Assembly (NCBI RefSeq): GCF_000724545.1
Contig: NZ_JHBV01000043.1
Span: forward strand, 62,001-126,000
Length of the DNA stretch: 64,000 nucleotides
Reading direction: 5' to 3'
Source: Aureispira sp. CCB-QB1
Lineage (GTDB): Bacteria; Bacteroidota; Bacteroidia; Chitinophagales; Saprospiraceae
The notes under the pieces were generated by a model. The model was not told the origin of the DNA and did no database searches. It worked only from the letters and a program-made list of their open reading frames with translations. The position numbers and the translations under genes were made by a program. How positions within the stretch are numbered: position 1 is the stretch's first letter; every line of letters starts with the position of its first letter. Below are positions 34,101-43,704 of the stretch, in pieces.

Positions 34101-34802
34101 ATGAAATCGTTTGTTCTATTTTGTCAAGGTTTTATCTCAAAATATCCCTTTTTTACAGCTTTAAGCTTGTTATTTTTATTTAATTTTTGTCTGGTTATCA
34201 GTAGAATTGTATACGCTCAAGAGCGGTATTTTTTATTTTTAGTATGGAATTTATTTCTAGCATTTTTGCCATTACTATTTATACACAGTGCAAAGTACTT
34301 AAAACAGCAACACGCTTCTGAGGTACTTGTATGGGGCGTGGGAGGAGTTAGTTTACTTTTTTTACCCAATTCTCCTTACATTATCACTGATTTATTTCAT
34401 CTAATATATTGGAAACACACCGCACCACTTTGGTTTGATACACTATTGATTTTTTCTTATGCAAGTACAGGAGTTGTTTTATTTTATGCTACATTACTAA
34501 TGATGGAACAACTACTAAAAATGTACTTTAAGACACATACAGCTATTCTAATACTTTTAGGAATTATATTTTTAAATGCTTTTGGGATTTATTTGGGACG
34601 TTATATGCGTTTTAACAGCTGGGATATTATCAGTAATCCAATAGGACTTATTGAAGAAATCTTACGATATTTAAGCAATCCAATGGGGTACCCTAGAATT
34701 TGGGGAATTACCTTTACTTATGGGATGTTATTTGGAGTGGGATATTGCTGTATCAAATTATTTCAACAAACCATACAAAATGAACAATCAAGAAGCGTAT
34801 AA
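34101..34802 (+). CDS. DUF1361 membrane protein
   Basis: A 233-residue inner-membrane protein of the DUF1361 family with about seven helices. The family pattern is clear: FLVWNLFLAFLPLLFI, LLFLPNSPYIITDLFHLIYW, LIFSYASTGVVLFY and NAFGIYLGRYMRFNSWDIISNP. The role is unknown; the motif NSPY...D, conserved in the family, may hold a catalytic or binding site. Its stop overlaps the start of the methyltransferase by 23 bases, which indicates translational coupling and a shared transcript with it and with the ABC ATPase. Confidence 0.92.
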   Translation: MKSFVLFCQGFISKYPFFTALSLLFLFNFCLVISRIVYAQERYFLFLVWNLFLAFLPLLFIHSAKYLKQQHASEVLVWGVGGVSLLFLPNSPYIITDLFHLIYWKHTAPLWFDTLLIFSYASTGVVLFYATLLMMEQLLKMYFKTHTAILILLGIIFLNAFGIYLGRYMRFNSWDIISNPIGLIEEILRYLSNPMGYPRIWGITFTYGMLFGVGYCCIKLFQQTIQNEQSRSV

Positions 34803-35409
34803 TAGTTGGGCAGCTATTTATGATGATAATCATAATAAAACTAGAGATTTGGATGCTCTAGTGACTCAAAAAGTATTGGGTCAATATACCTTTGAAAATG
34901 TCTTGGAACTAGGCTGTGGAACGGGCAAAAATACCGTGTGGCTAGCCAAGCACGCAAAGGAAATCTGGGCGATGGATTTTTCTTCAGAAATGCTAGGGAA
35001 GTTAAAGGAAAAATTGGATACGAACAAGTTGAATCTTTATGAAGTCGACATACAACGTATTTGGCCTATTGCCAGTCAACAAGTAGATTTGGCAACAACG
35101 AATCTTGTGTTGGAACACATACAAGACTTGACATTTATTTTTAAGGAGGCGGCTCGTGTCCTTAAAAGTGGAGGTACCTTTTTTGTTTCGGAGTTGCATC
35201 CTATTAAGCAATACTTAGGAAGCAAGGCACGATTTGAAACAGGTGGAGATTTGCAAACGTTGGATTGTTACATACATCACATTTCTGAATATTTAGAAGT
35301 GGCTAAAAGGACAGGGTTTGAATGTGTTGATTTGCAAGAATGGTTTGATGACAACAACCGAACCTTGCCGCCAAGAATAGTATCTTTTGTCTTCACCAAA
35401 AAGGATTAA
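34780..35409 (+). CDS. SAM-dependent methyltransferase
   Basis: A 209-residue class I methyltransferase. The SAM site VLELGCGTGKNTVWLA is at about residues 40-55, with WAMDFSSEML (motif II) and LATTNLVLEHIQDL (motif IV) and LKSGGTFFVSELHP. The N-terminal NNQEAYNSWAAIYDDNHNKTRDLD is the usual small-molecule-methylase start. The substrate cannot be read from the sequence. An in-frame extension to 34720 lies inside the DUF1361 gene; I take the ATG at 34780, which gives a normal N-terminus. The gene overlaps DUF1361 by 23 bases and is followed after 7 bases by the ABC ATPase. Confidence 0.9.
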   Translation: MNNQEAYNSWAAIYDDNHNKTRDLDALVTQKVLGQYTFENVLELGCGTGKNTVWLAKHAKEIWAMDFSSEMLGKLKEKLDTNKLNLYEVDIQRIWPIASQQVDLATTNLVLEHIQDLTFIFKEAARVLKSGGTFFVSELHPIKQYLGSKARFETGGDLQTLDCYIHHISEYLEVAKRTGFECVDLQEWFDDNNRTLPPRIVSFVFTKKD

Positions 35410-35416
35410 ATACGGC

Positions 35417-36148
35417 ATGATACAACTAAAAAAATTGCAAGTGGGGCACTCAAAAGCAATTAACTCAATCCCCTTGGATGCTAATTTTCCCCTAGGGAAT
35501 TTGGTGGCTTTATTGGGGCGAAATGGCTGTGGAAAGACCACTTTGCTAAGAACATTGGGGAATTTCCTGAAACCTATAGCTGGTCAGCTGTTATTAAATG
35601 AACAAAGAATAGAGGATTTTTCAGCAAAAGATTTTTCTACTCAATTGAGCATTGTCACGACAGAACGAATTCAGACACCTTATATGAAAGTGTATGACTT
35701 AATTGCTCTAGGAAGGTATCCTTATTTGGGTTTCTTGGGCAAATTGAGAGCAGAGGATCATCAAGCGATTCAGGCGATTATCGAGAACTTAGAAATCAAT
35801 CATTTGACAAACAAGTATATTACAGCATGTAGTGATGGTGAACAGCAAATGGTACTTTTGGCAAGAGCCTTAGCACAAGATACCCCTATTATTTTGTTGG
35901 ATGAGGCTACTGCACACCTCGATTTTGTCAATCGAATTAAAATTTTTCAAACCTTACAGCGCTTGGCAAAAAAGCAGCAAAAACTTATTTTTTTAGCTAC
36001 ACATGAACTAGACATTGCACTCCGATTTGCACATCAAATAATGCTTTTTCATCAAGGCAAAATAATCGTAGACTTGCCCAAAAACTTAACGCAAACAAAG
36101 CAAATTCAAGAAGTATTTGCCATTGAAGGTATTTCTTACAATTTTTAG
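35417..36148 (+). CDS. ABC transporter ATP-binding protein, FecE/FepC type
   Basis: A 243-residue ATPase subunit of an iron-siderophore-type importer. Walker A GRNGCGKTT (34-42), Q-loop near VTTERIQT, a signature motif SDGEQQ in place of LSGGQ, Walker B LLDEATAHLD and the H-loop His in ATHELD are present. The SDGE form of the signature is seen in other Bacteroidota FecE-like ATPases. No permease or binding protein is adjacent, so this is an orphan subunit. The ATG at 35417 lies 7 bases after the methyltransferase stop; an open frame from 35387 overlaps that gene and is less likely. The stop codon overlaps the stop of the convergent next gene by four bases. Confidence 0.88.
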   Translation: MIQLKKLQVGHSKAINSIPLDANFPLGNLVALLGRNGCGKTTLLRTLGNFLKPIAGQLLLNEQRIEDFSAKDFSTQLSIVTTERIQTPYMKVYDLIALGRYPYLGFLGKLRAEDHQAIQAIIENLEINHLTNKYITACSDGEQQMVLLARALAQDTPIILLDEATAHLDFVNRIKIFQTLQRLAKKQQKLIFLATHELDIALRFAHQIMLFHQGKIIVDLPKNLTQTKQIQEVFAIEGISYNF

Positions 36149-37641
36149 AGTACATGGGAGTTATGCTGCTGCAAAATAAGTGCTAAAGAGCAGCCCTGTA
36201 TTTTACTTTTTAACCAAGAACGAATCATAGATAATTGGGTGATTTTATTGTTAGGCGTATGATTAAAAAGAGTAGATAGCTCTTCATACATTTCCTGAAA
36301 TAGGATAGGATGTTCGTTCTTTTTAGTGGAAAGAATTTTTTTCAAAAATCGAATGATTCGTAATTCTAAGTTGTAGTTTTCTTTATGAGGATAGAGTTGT
36401 CGATGAAGCGAACGGAGAGCGCTTTCGAGAAGGGAGTCTTCTTGTGTCTCAAAATAGATCAATAACTTGGTGATATTAGCATTGAGTTGTAATGCCAAAT
36501 AAGATTTATTTTGTTTTTTATCCAATATTTTTTCTATATAAAACAAGGCTTTCTCATAATCAGGAACTACAAAATAGATGGAAACAAAACAGGAATAAGG
36601 AACCAGAACATCCAAGGGCGTTTTTTCCAACCAATCACTTTGTTCTGCAATTAATTTTAGACCTTCTTGGGTATTTCCTGTAATGGCATAAATGTTGGCT
36701 TTAAGCTCAATTAAACGTAGTTGCTCAATTGGATGTTGAGTTTTTAAAGCATATTGACTTTTTTCTATTTTGGCAATCAAGGACAAGATCAAATCAATTT
36801 TTCTATAAAAAAGTGCTCGGCTAGCAAGGTTATATAAGTGGCTGATGTATTCTTCTGGTGGTCGTATATTGATAAGCTCTGCCTCAAAAATAGACAGTGA
36901 TTCTATACTGTGTTCCAACGCATTTTCTAAATTGCCTTTGAGGGCATCATAAATTAAGTGTATTTGATGATATTCCAATTGGGCGAGCGCACTATGTGCT
37001 TGAGTAGGGGAAGCCAAAATAGGGTGTTGAATCAATTGTTCTGCTAACAATAAATCTTTGGGAATTCGAGTCTTTTTTCGATAAAGATAATGCAATTGGG
37101 TTTTTAGGAGGTTGTAATGATATAAATTATTAGCTAACAATGAGTTGGTTTGAATCGCATCTATAAACTCCGTAAAAGAATCATCTTTAAAGGAATAAAA
37201 TTGCAGCACTTTGTTTTCTAATTTTAAAATTTCTTGATCAATCAATTGAACATAAAGAAAGAGTTGTTGTTGTTCCGCTATTTTTTTGAGTTTATAAATT
37301 TCTTTTTCAGCGGCTTTGTAAAGTTCTTTATGGACTAAAATTCGAAAATACTGCAAGCCTGCCAATATTTCTTGGCTTGTATCTACTTGACCGTGAAAAA
37401 CAATTAAAACCTCACGAACCAAATCGTATAAGCGTTTTTTTTCGATGCTAAAAGAAGTACCTCTAAAGGCTTTTTTTAATGTTTCTTCATCATAGATTTC
37501 TTGTTTGTCTATGGCTTTAAAAAGTTTTAGATGCTTGATACCCTTCTTGCCTAATCCTCTAAGATGCATGGTAACTTTTCTTTTTTCTTCCTTACTTAAA
37601 GAACGAATCAAGGTGTGAATTTGGGAGGATGTTTTTCGCAT
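36145..37641 (-). CDS. Helical-repeat (TPR-like) protein with basic N-terminal region, 498 aa
   Basis: A soluble 498-residue protein, predicted to be nearly all helical. The N-terminus SQIHTLIRSLSKEEKRKVTMHLRGL, then KHLKLFKAIDKQEIYDEETLKKAF, is a recurring start in a large family of Bacteroidota proteins of unknown function. The rest has weakly TPR-like helix pairs (for example LEYHQIHLIYDALKGNLENALEHS, LYNLASRALFYRKIDLILSLI, YSCFVSIYFVVPDYEKALFYIEKIL). No catalytic motif and no signal peptide. It converges with the ABC ATPase gene with a 4-base overlap of the stop codons. Function unknown; a protein-protein scaffold or regulator is a fair guess. Confidence 0.8.
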   Translation of the reverse strand: MRKTSSQIHTLIRSLSKEEKRKVTMHLRGLGKKGIKHLKLFKAIDKQEIYDEETLKKAFRGTSFSIEKKRLYDLVREVLIVFHGQVDTSQEILAGLQYFRILVHKELYKAAEKEIYKLKKIAEQQQLFLYVQLIDQEILKLENKVLQFYSFKDDSFTEFIDAIQTNSLLANNLYHYNLLKTQLHYLYRKKTRIPKDLLLAEQLIQHPILASPTQAHSALAQLEYHQIHLIYDALKGNLENALEHSIESLSIFEAELINIRPPEEYISHLYNLASRALFYRKIDLILSLIAKIEKSQYALKTQHPIEQLRLIELKANIYAITGNTQEGLKLIAEQSDWLEKTPLDVLVPYSCFVSIYFVVPDYEKALFYIEKILDKKQNKSYLALQLNANITKLLIYFETQEDSLLESALRSLHRQLYPHKENYNLELRIIRFLKKILSTKKNEHPILFQEMYEELSTLFNHTPNNKITQLSMIRSWLKSKIQGCSLALILQQHNSHVL

Positions 37642-38159
37642 AATTTTAAAACTTTAGTACACAGTATGTCTTTTTTTATGGAAAATATATGAATTTGTTC
37701 TGTGAGTGCTGTGCTATAGATTGTTAATGTATTGTGAAGGTTGTTTTTTTAGTTGAGTAGGATAGTTGCTTTTTTATTGGATAGATAGAGGTTAAGGAAA
37801 AATATAAACTACAATTCTAGCAAATGTATAATCAAAATAGTTTTAGATCTTGCTTTTTGTTTTCAAAAAGTTTATTATTGTTTCGCTAATTGTTATATGA
37901 TAACTAAAAATCATTACTCCGTTGGAAAATCGTATTAGTTTAGCTTCGCTGCTACTACGTGGTACTTCATGAGCACTGAGTTTTTAGTTATACGCTGCTA
38001 CTACGTGGTGTTGCATGGGGCTTCGTAGTTGATTATTAGCAAGACATAATTTTGTTTGCTTTAGGTTTAAAAACTTGATAATTAAACTAGAAAATGAACG
38101 TAGTATTAAAAAAACAAAACAAACCAATCAATAGCACAAAAAAGAAATAAACACACCTT
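37642..38159. other. Intergenic gap with inverted repeat copies before the WGR gene
   Basis: A 518-base gap upstream of two divergent genes, so it should hold both promoters. It contains two reverse-oriented copies of the GCTGCTACTACGTGG module (37934-38040) and further on an AACTTGATAATTAAACTAG piece like the inner palindrome. No other structure. Confidence 0.55.
37934..38040. repeat. Extragenic GTAGCAGCG repeat, two reverse copies
   Basis: GCTTCGCTGCTACTACGTGG (from about 37942) and TACGCTGCTACTACGTGG (from about 37990) are direct repeats 48 bases apart, each followed by a CATGGGGCTTCG- or TACTTCATGAGC-like segment. Confidence 0.75.
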
Positions 38160-41100
38160 ATGAAACAATATCTAGAAAATAAGCAAGGAAAATCTTCTAA
38201 GTTTTGGGAAATAGAATTAGATGGACAATTTCTAACCATTCAAAATGGAAAAATTGGAGGGAAAGGTCGCTTGACTAAGAAAGACCTCAAAACGGAAGAA
38301 AAAGCATTGCTAGCTTTTAAAAGAGAAATTATTAAAAAAAAGAAGAGTGGCTATGAAGACCCTGCTATGCCTATTATTGCTTTAGATTTAGAAAATACTC
38401 CTTTTAACGATACGATTTTTAAGCACGAAGCGGAAGTTGAGCATATCTATTATTATGAACAAAAAGGTGTTGTAGTAACAGCCAGTAGGAATCATTTTTA
38501 CTTGTGGCAACTAGATGGAACGTTGTTAGACCAATATGAATTTGCAGAAAGTACGCATTTTTTTGGTTCCTTTTTTGTCCAAGCAGTGCCTAATTCTGAA
38601 CAATTGTTGATTTATAAGAAAGATACTTATCGAGATAACCATATCTATCTTTTTGATTGTGCTCAACACAAACTAGAGCTTATTCGAGAACAGCTAATTG
38701 AAATACCGATAAAAGGCTATTTTGGTGATATAGATGTGGATGAGAACTACATTTATTTGGGGTATACGGGGGGATTTATGTTGCTAGATTATGAATTTAA
38801 TACACTAAAAACTTTAGTTTCTCCGCAAAATCATAATAATTCTAGTGGAACGGTGGTTAGTGCGGCTAGTCAACGAATTGCGTTTATTGAATACGGTGGT
38901 CGAGAAGGTTCAGAGCAAATATTGATCATGGATATGGATGGCAATGAGGTCGCTCAGTTTGAAGCCAAAGCGCATGGATTGAATGGAATAGCAGTAAAGT
39001 TCAACGCTACAGGAACAATTTTATATACTGTTTCAGCGGCTAATTATAAAACAAAAGCGCAGCTATGGGAAGTCGAAAAAGGCAATTTGCTCCAAGAATT
39101 GGTGAATTATTCTAGCAGTGGGGGCGTTTTGTCTTTTGAGGTATCGAGAGATGATAAGTGGTTGGCAATTCGAGTAGCAGGAGTAGATATTATTTTATGG
39201 AATGTAGAAGAAACTTCGGTTGCTTGGGTAAAAACGAATGAAGCACTTTGGGCAAACATTGCTTTTGGAGGACCGGAAACATTGTATCAGTCTGCGGGAA
39301 ATAGGTTGCAACCAATTGGTTTGGAATCGGGAGAGCCTTTGTTGGTATCGAAAGGATTGACAGCCGCGTGTCGTACGTTGTATGTTGATGATGCACAAAA
39401 TGAATTGTGGACAATGGCAGGGAAAATAGCGCATTGTTTTGAGGCAGATGGTTCCGTAAAACATGCGTTGGATATAGAATCTTTTGTCGCTGAAAAAGCA
39501 TCGGGCAAACTTTTGCTCAAGCGTCGATACCAAAATTATGGAGGTACTTATGCTTGGTTCGATCTAAAAACGGGAGAAGAAACACCTATTTTATCTGGTT
39601 TGTTTGAAAGTATCGATTTTGACGAACGAAGATTGCTCTCTACTTCAGGTTATTTTTCGAGAGAAAAGAAAATGACCAAACTTTGGAGCCACTCGGGGAG
39701 AGAATTACAGGCTTTTAAGCCAAGTAAAAATGTAAAGGCTTATCTCTGGAAAGACGATGAGTTTGTTGTAGTGCAAGGTAAAACACTGGAATTTTGGACG
39801 ATGGGGGAAAAGAAAGCTTCTTTGGTGATTAAAAATGCGCATAGTAAGGGAATTCAAGTATTACATACGTTCCCTAATTGTTCTCTAGTATTGTCTATTG
39901 CGGATAATGAAATTAAATTATGGGATGGAAAATCTACAACTTCCTTGTTTTTTGATCTGGCATTGGATACGATTAAGACAGTTCTTAAAAAAGATTACTT
40001 ATCAGAATTACTAATCGTTGATAAACTAGGGAATGTGTATGTATTGGAGGTAGAACAATACTTTTTGAAGCAAATTGCCAATTTAAAACAACCGATTACA
40101 ACCGCTACACTTAGTCGAACAGGAATCTTATATGCGGCAACAGAGGAGTTAGAAATTTTGAAGACTGATTTATCTTCGTTGTTACAACTTAAACAAGAAG
40201 AAAAAAAAGCAAGCAGTACACTAGAGACAAATACTAGTATTTTGAGTGGCACTCCAACAGAAAAAGAAGTGTTTCGTTTTTTGAAATCTATGGATTGGAA
40301 AACGTTGGATGTTCCGTTATTCTTAAGGTTACGAAGTGCACTAGAAACGATAGCAATAGAGGATGGTGTTGGAGCTGCACACGAATATTTTACAGAACGT
40401 ATGTTGGAGTCTGGTGCTTTGCTGAGACACTCTTTTGCACACGAAGAAAAAATAAACAGTTTTGCTATGAGTCCAGATGGGCAATATTTGGCAGTTGGAA
40501 CTTGGGTAGGAGATAATTATGAAGAAGATGGAACGGTACAAATATGGGAAACGGCTACTGGGCGTTGTGTGAATTTGTTAAAAGAGTCTTATGGTGGTAT
40601 TGGTTGGCCTGATTATCCTGATATGCTTCAATGGAGTGCCAGCAGTCGATACATTGGTGCGGGTTTAAATACCAATACTGTAGCAAAATTAAACCCTTTT
40701 TCAGATGCTTCTAGCCCTTTGGCAGCGGCATCAGTAACAAATGGTTGGTCAAGACCTCCAGCATGGACATGGCAAGGAAACAAAGATGCTTTTGTCATTA
40801 GTTGTTGGCACAATTCTGAAATTCCTCTAGCAATAACCTCCAACAAAAGGCAGAACACGTATGAGGATAATGCCAAGTGGATGTCTATGAAATTAGCAGC
40901 CAATATCAAGCCCTTGCTTAATGGAAACGATTTGCAACCTTACAAATGGTGTAGAACGACCCCTGATGGTCGGTTTGCTTATGGTTATAACCACCAAAAT
41001 CAGGTATATGGGGTAGATTTGGATTCCAAACAAGTTGTTTGGTTGAAATCTATCAGCCAACCTGTTGGATTTAGTGCGTGCAATGATAGAATGGTTTATC

Positions 41101-43421
41101 AAGACTCTGACAAATTGGTTTGGGCAACTATCCAAACAGGGGAGATTGTCTCTAAAACTAGTTGCTTAATGAGTGTTAAAGGAATACAGTTTTCAGAAGA
41201 AGCTCAACGGTGTGTGGTCTATGGCGAAAAAACATTGTTGGTTTATGAGGCAGAAAAGCAAATTGCTCGATGGACTCTTAATGATAATGTACTCAAAGAA
41301 GCAGCATCTTATTCAGAACTTAGAAGTGTTCAATTCAATCAAAAAGGTGACAAACTTGTGGTTTTATTAGAGTCAGGGAAAGCACAAGTCTGGTCTATCG
41401 AAGGGCAATCTTTGCTTAGTGAGTTTGCTGTTACCGCTGAAGGGATTTATTGGGGGAATACAATTGTAGGCGTAAATGCCTATGGGATTTCTTTTTATAA
41501 GGAAGATGGGACGTGTATCCAATCTTGTGATAAGGATCAGGAAACGAAGGCTTATAATGCATTGTATGACCAAGCAAGGCCGCTTCAAGTAGGGAAAAAA
41601 GATTTCTCGATTAAATACGATGTGGTTCCTAATTACCCTTTAGATGATAAGGGGCGGAAGCAGTGGATTGCAGTTGTTCCAACAGGAGTCGTAATCGGCA
41701 ATGATTTGAATGTAGATGGGTTAGATCAACATTTGGCGTATGTATATGAAAATAAATATGCTTGGTCGTATTGTTGGGGCAGTAAAAAGCATCTGTATAC
41801 AACGCTATATGAAGCTAAAGAAGATCCTAAGCTGGGATTGACAAGTAAAGAAAAAGCACTTATAAAAGCTCCTAAGAAAACCAAACCGAAAAAGGCGGGC
41901 ATCTCTTTTTCTAAAGGAGGATCCTTGTTGGATATTGTACAAGTACACCAAAAATCCTTGGCGGAATTGAAAGGAGGTTGGCATTATCACATTAGCAAAC
42001 ACAATGGTATTATTGCTCGTCAATTGATTAAGATAGGTGCGTATAAAAAAGCTATTAAAATTGCTGCTGCCAGTTCTGAACCTTATGTGTTGGTGTCGAA
42101 TTTAGGTTTTGTAGCTGTTGATTTGGCTCAAAACGGGGTGCTTGATTTGGCAAAAGAAGCATTTGAAAAGGGTGTCAATGCGCTAGAAAATATGCCTGAA
42201 AAAGATCGAAATGATTGGGCTGCTACCTTTGTTTATGCACCATTGGCAGCCGCCGCAGCTTTGTTAGGTTTAAGCGAAACATCCAAAACATATTTTGACC
42301 TATCGTATCAAAAAATAGAAAAGGAATCGAATACCTTTGAAAAATATACCCACTTGGCGACTAGTTATCTTCTGTGCCATCAACATGAAAAGGCAATGGA
42401 TGTTATGTCGAATGGTCCTTGGAACGAGGGATGGTTTAGTTCCTATCAAGTGCAATTTATTTTGTTATTAATGGATTTGGGGCATTTAGATTTGGCAATG
42501 GAATATTTTGATTTGGGGATTCAGAAATGTGGCAAGATTGATGAATTTGACTTGCTAGATAAAGGATTTGAAACGCTATTAGAACAAAAACGGTATCAAG
42601 AAGCGATTGCTTGGATGGAGAAATTTCCAGGGTTGAGCACGAGCCATTGTGAAGCTTTGCTGATTCAAAAATATATAGAAGTTGGCGAGAAAGAGTTAGG
42701 GACGGATTATTTGTTAACAAAAATGGAAGCTTCCAAAGGATACGATGGTAGCGTAATGGAGTACTTAAAGTTGATGAGTTATATCAATCCTGAAAAAGCT
42801 AAGGAAAGTGTTCTAAATTATACAACAACGACCAATGCTTATTATAAAGATCGTTATTATGAGGATTTGGGAAGAACAAAATCTAATCTTGGTTTGGTTG
42901 ATGATGGGTTGTTAACTTCAGAAAAAATAAGCGATGTTCGTAACCGAGTACTTTACTTGGTTGGTTTGTTAGAATGCCCAGCAGATAACACCGAGGTGCA
43001 ACTGCAAATTTTGAATCAAGCTATAGATTTGGTGACAAAAGAGGAGATGGTTGTTCAAGAAACGATAAAGTTCTGTATTGAATTGTCGAAGGCTGCCAGT
43101 CGATTGGGCAAGGAAGATCAAGCGAACAACTTATTGGAAAAAGCCAATACATTGGCTAATCAAAGTAAGGCAGATGATCGTTATTCTGCTAGTGAATTGC
43201 AAAAGCTATATTTAGATTTGGAATTGTTAGAAGCATCCTATAAAATGTTTAAAAAGCAGACGCCAGCTAATCGAAAATATGGGATGAAGGATTATGCGCT
43301 AGAAATTGCCCGAAAGGGATATTGGAAAACAGCAGCAGCACTTTTAATGACAATTCCTGCCAAAGATTTAAACGATCGACACGCCGCTGCGATGAAAATT
43401 ATCAAAGATTTTAATCCATAG
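38160..43421 (+). CDS. Giant WGR-domain protein with WD40-like propeller and TPR-like repeats
   Basis: A 1,753-residue soluble protein. Residues ~1-80 form a WGR domain (KFWEIELDGQFLTIQNGKIG, GGKGRLTKKDLKTEEKAL), a fold that binds nucleic acid ends in PARP-type enzymes and occurs in bacterial MolR-like proteins. From about 85 to 700 and again from ~770 to 1180 are beta-propeller strands (repeated x-x-LWD, QIWETATG, KLWSHSG motifs). The last ~480 residues (about 1270-1750) are helix pairs like TPR repeats. No catalytic site is obvious. The largest gene in the window; there is no close partner gene, only repeats upstream and a terminator downstream. Function unknown; a scaffold that senses damaged or foreign nucleic acid is a speculation. 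Confidence 0.85.
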   Translation: MKQYLENKQGKSSKFWEIELDGQFLTIQNGKIGGKGRLTKKDLKTEEKALLAFKREIIKKKKSGYEDPAMPIIALDLENTPFNDTIFKHEAEVEHIYYYEQKGVVVTASRNHFYLWQLDGTLLDQYEFAESTHFFGSFFVQAVPNSEQLLIYKKDTYRDNHIYLFDCAQHKLELIREQLIEIPIKGYFGDIDVDENYIYLGYTGGFMLLDYEFNTLKTLVSPQNHNNSSGTVVSAASQRIAFIEYGGREGSEQILIMDMDGNEVAQFEAKAHGLNGIAVKFNATGTILYTVSAANYKTKAQLWEVEKGNLLQELVNYSSSGGVLSFEVSRDDKWLAIRVAGVDIILWNVEETSVAWVKTNEALWANIAFGGPETLYQSAGNRLQPIGLESGEPLLVSKGLTAACRTLYVDDAQNELWTMAGKIAHCFEADGSVKHALDIESFVAEKASGKLLLKRRYQNYGGTYAWFDLKTGEETPILSGLFESIDFDERRLLSTSGYFSREKKMTKLWSHSGRELQAFKPSKNVKAYLWKDDEFVVVQGKTLEFWTMGEKKASLVIKNAHSKGIQVLHTFPNCSLVLSIADNEIKLWDGKSTTSLFFDLALDTIKTVLKKDYLSELLIVDKLGNVYVLEVEQYFLKQIANLKQPITTATLSRTGILYAATEELEILKTDLSSLLQLKQEEKKASSTLETNTSILSGTPTEKEVFRFLKSMDWKTLDVPLFLRLRSALETIAIEDGVGAAHEYFTERMLESGALLRHSFAHEEKINSFAMSPDGQYLAVGTWVGDNYEEDGTVQIWETATGRCVNLLKESYGGIGWPDYPDMLQWSASSRYIGAGLNTNTVAKLNPFSDASSPLAAASVTNGWSRPPAWTWQGNKDAFVISCWHNSEIPLAITSNKRQNTYEDNAKWMSMKLAANIKPLLNGNDLQPYKWCRTTPDGRFAYGYNHQNQVYGVDLDSKQVVWLKSISQPVGFSACNDRMVYQDSDKLVWATIQTGEIVSKTSCLMSVKGIQFSEEAQRCVVYGEKTLLVYEAEKQIARWTLNDNVLKEAASYSELRSVQFNQKGDKLVVLLESGKAQVWSIEGQSLLSEFAVTAEGIYWGNTIVGVNAYGISFYKEDGTCIQSCDKDQETKAYNALYDQARPLQVGKKDFSIKYDVVPNYPLDDKGRKQWIAVVPTGVVIGNDLNVDGLDQHLAYVYENKYAWSYCWGSKKHLYTTLYEAKEDPKLGLTSKEKALIKAPKKTKPKKAGISFSKGGSLLDIVQVHQKSLAELKGGWHYHISKHNGIIARQLIKIGAYKKAIKIAAASSEPYVLVSNLGFVAVDLAQNGVLDLAKEAFEKGVNALENMPEKDRNDWAATFVYAPLAAAAALLGLSETSKTYFDLSYQKIEKESNTFEKYTHLATSYLLCHQHEKAMDVMSNGPWNEGWFSSYQVQFILLLMDLGHLDLAMEYFDLGIQKCGKIDEFDLLDKGFETLLEQKRYQEAIAWMEKFPGLSTSHCEALLIQKYIEVGEKELGTDYLLTKMEASKGYDGSVMEYLKLMSYINPEKAKESVLNYTTTTNAYYKDRYYEDLGRTKSNLGLVDDGLLTSEKISDVRNRVLYLVGLLECPADNTEVQLQILNQAIDLVTKEEMVVQETIKFCIELSKAASRLGKEDQANNLLEKANTLANQSKADDRYSASELQKLYLDLELLEASYKMFKKQTPANRKYGMKDYALEIARKGYWKTAAALLMTIPAKDLNDRHAAAMKIIKDFNP

Positions 43422-43487
43422 TTTTTGTGTGATAATATTGAGAACCGCACAATCTTGCGAAAGGGCAAGAACTAGGATATAAAATGT

Positions 43488-43530
43488 AAGTCTGTTTGAT
43501 GCTTTTAGAAGGCATGGAACAGACTTTTTT
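43488..43530 (+). terminator. Terminator after the WGR gene
   Basis: 9-bp stem AAGTCTGTT (43488-43496) with AACAGACTT (43518-43526), a long loop with some internal pairing, and a run of six T. Confidence 0.75.
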
Positions 43531-43561
43531 ATTGCGTTAATATGAGGAACTGGAGTAAAAC

Positions 43562-43590
43562 AAAAAAAGCCATCTAGTATAAACTAGATG
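43562..43590 (-). terminator. Terminator of the tRNA-Arg gene
   Basis: Perfect 8-bp palindromic stem CATCTAGT/ACTAGATG (43571-43578 and 43583-43590) with a 4-base loop. In minus-strand orientation a run of seven T follows (43562-43568). It lies ten bases beyond the tRNA 3' end. Confidence 0.85.
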
Positions 43591-43599
43591 ACTTTTAAG

Positions 43600-43673
43600 T
43601 GATTCGAGCAGGATTCGAACCTGCGACCGTCTGCTTAGAAGGCAGATGCTCTATCCAGCTGAGCTATCGAACC
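43600..43673 (-). tRNA. tRNA-Arg (anticodon TCT)
   Basis: On the minus strand the cloverleaf folds fully. The acceptor stem GGTTCGA pairs with TCGAATC, including one G-U. The D-arm is GCTCAGCTGGATAGAGC. The anticodon stem TCTGC/GCAGA encloses the loop CTTCTAA, which gives anticodon TCT for AGA codons. The T-arm is GCAGG-TTCGAAT-CCTGC, and the discriminator base is A. CCA is not encoded. 74 bases long. Confidence 0.97.
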
Positions 43674-43704
43674 GTTTTGTTGTGCTTGTTTTATTAAGCG
43701 ATTG

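Noticed and set aside
39190-42720. Several long antisense frames within the WGR gene
   Set aside because: They are overlapping shadows with no start signals or recognisable domains.
38160-43421. WGR protein as part of a defence island
   Set aside because: Neighbours are an unrelated helical-repeat gene, a tRNA and housekeeping genes; no nuclease, protease or integrase is near.
43600-43673. tRNA-Arg as an integration site for a mobile element
   Set aside because: No integrase and no direct repeat of the tRNA 3' end was found nearby.
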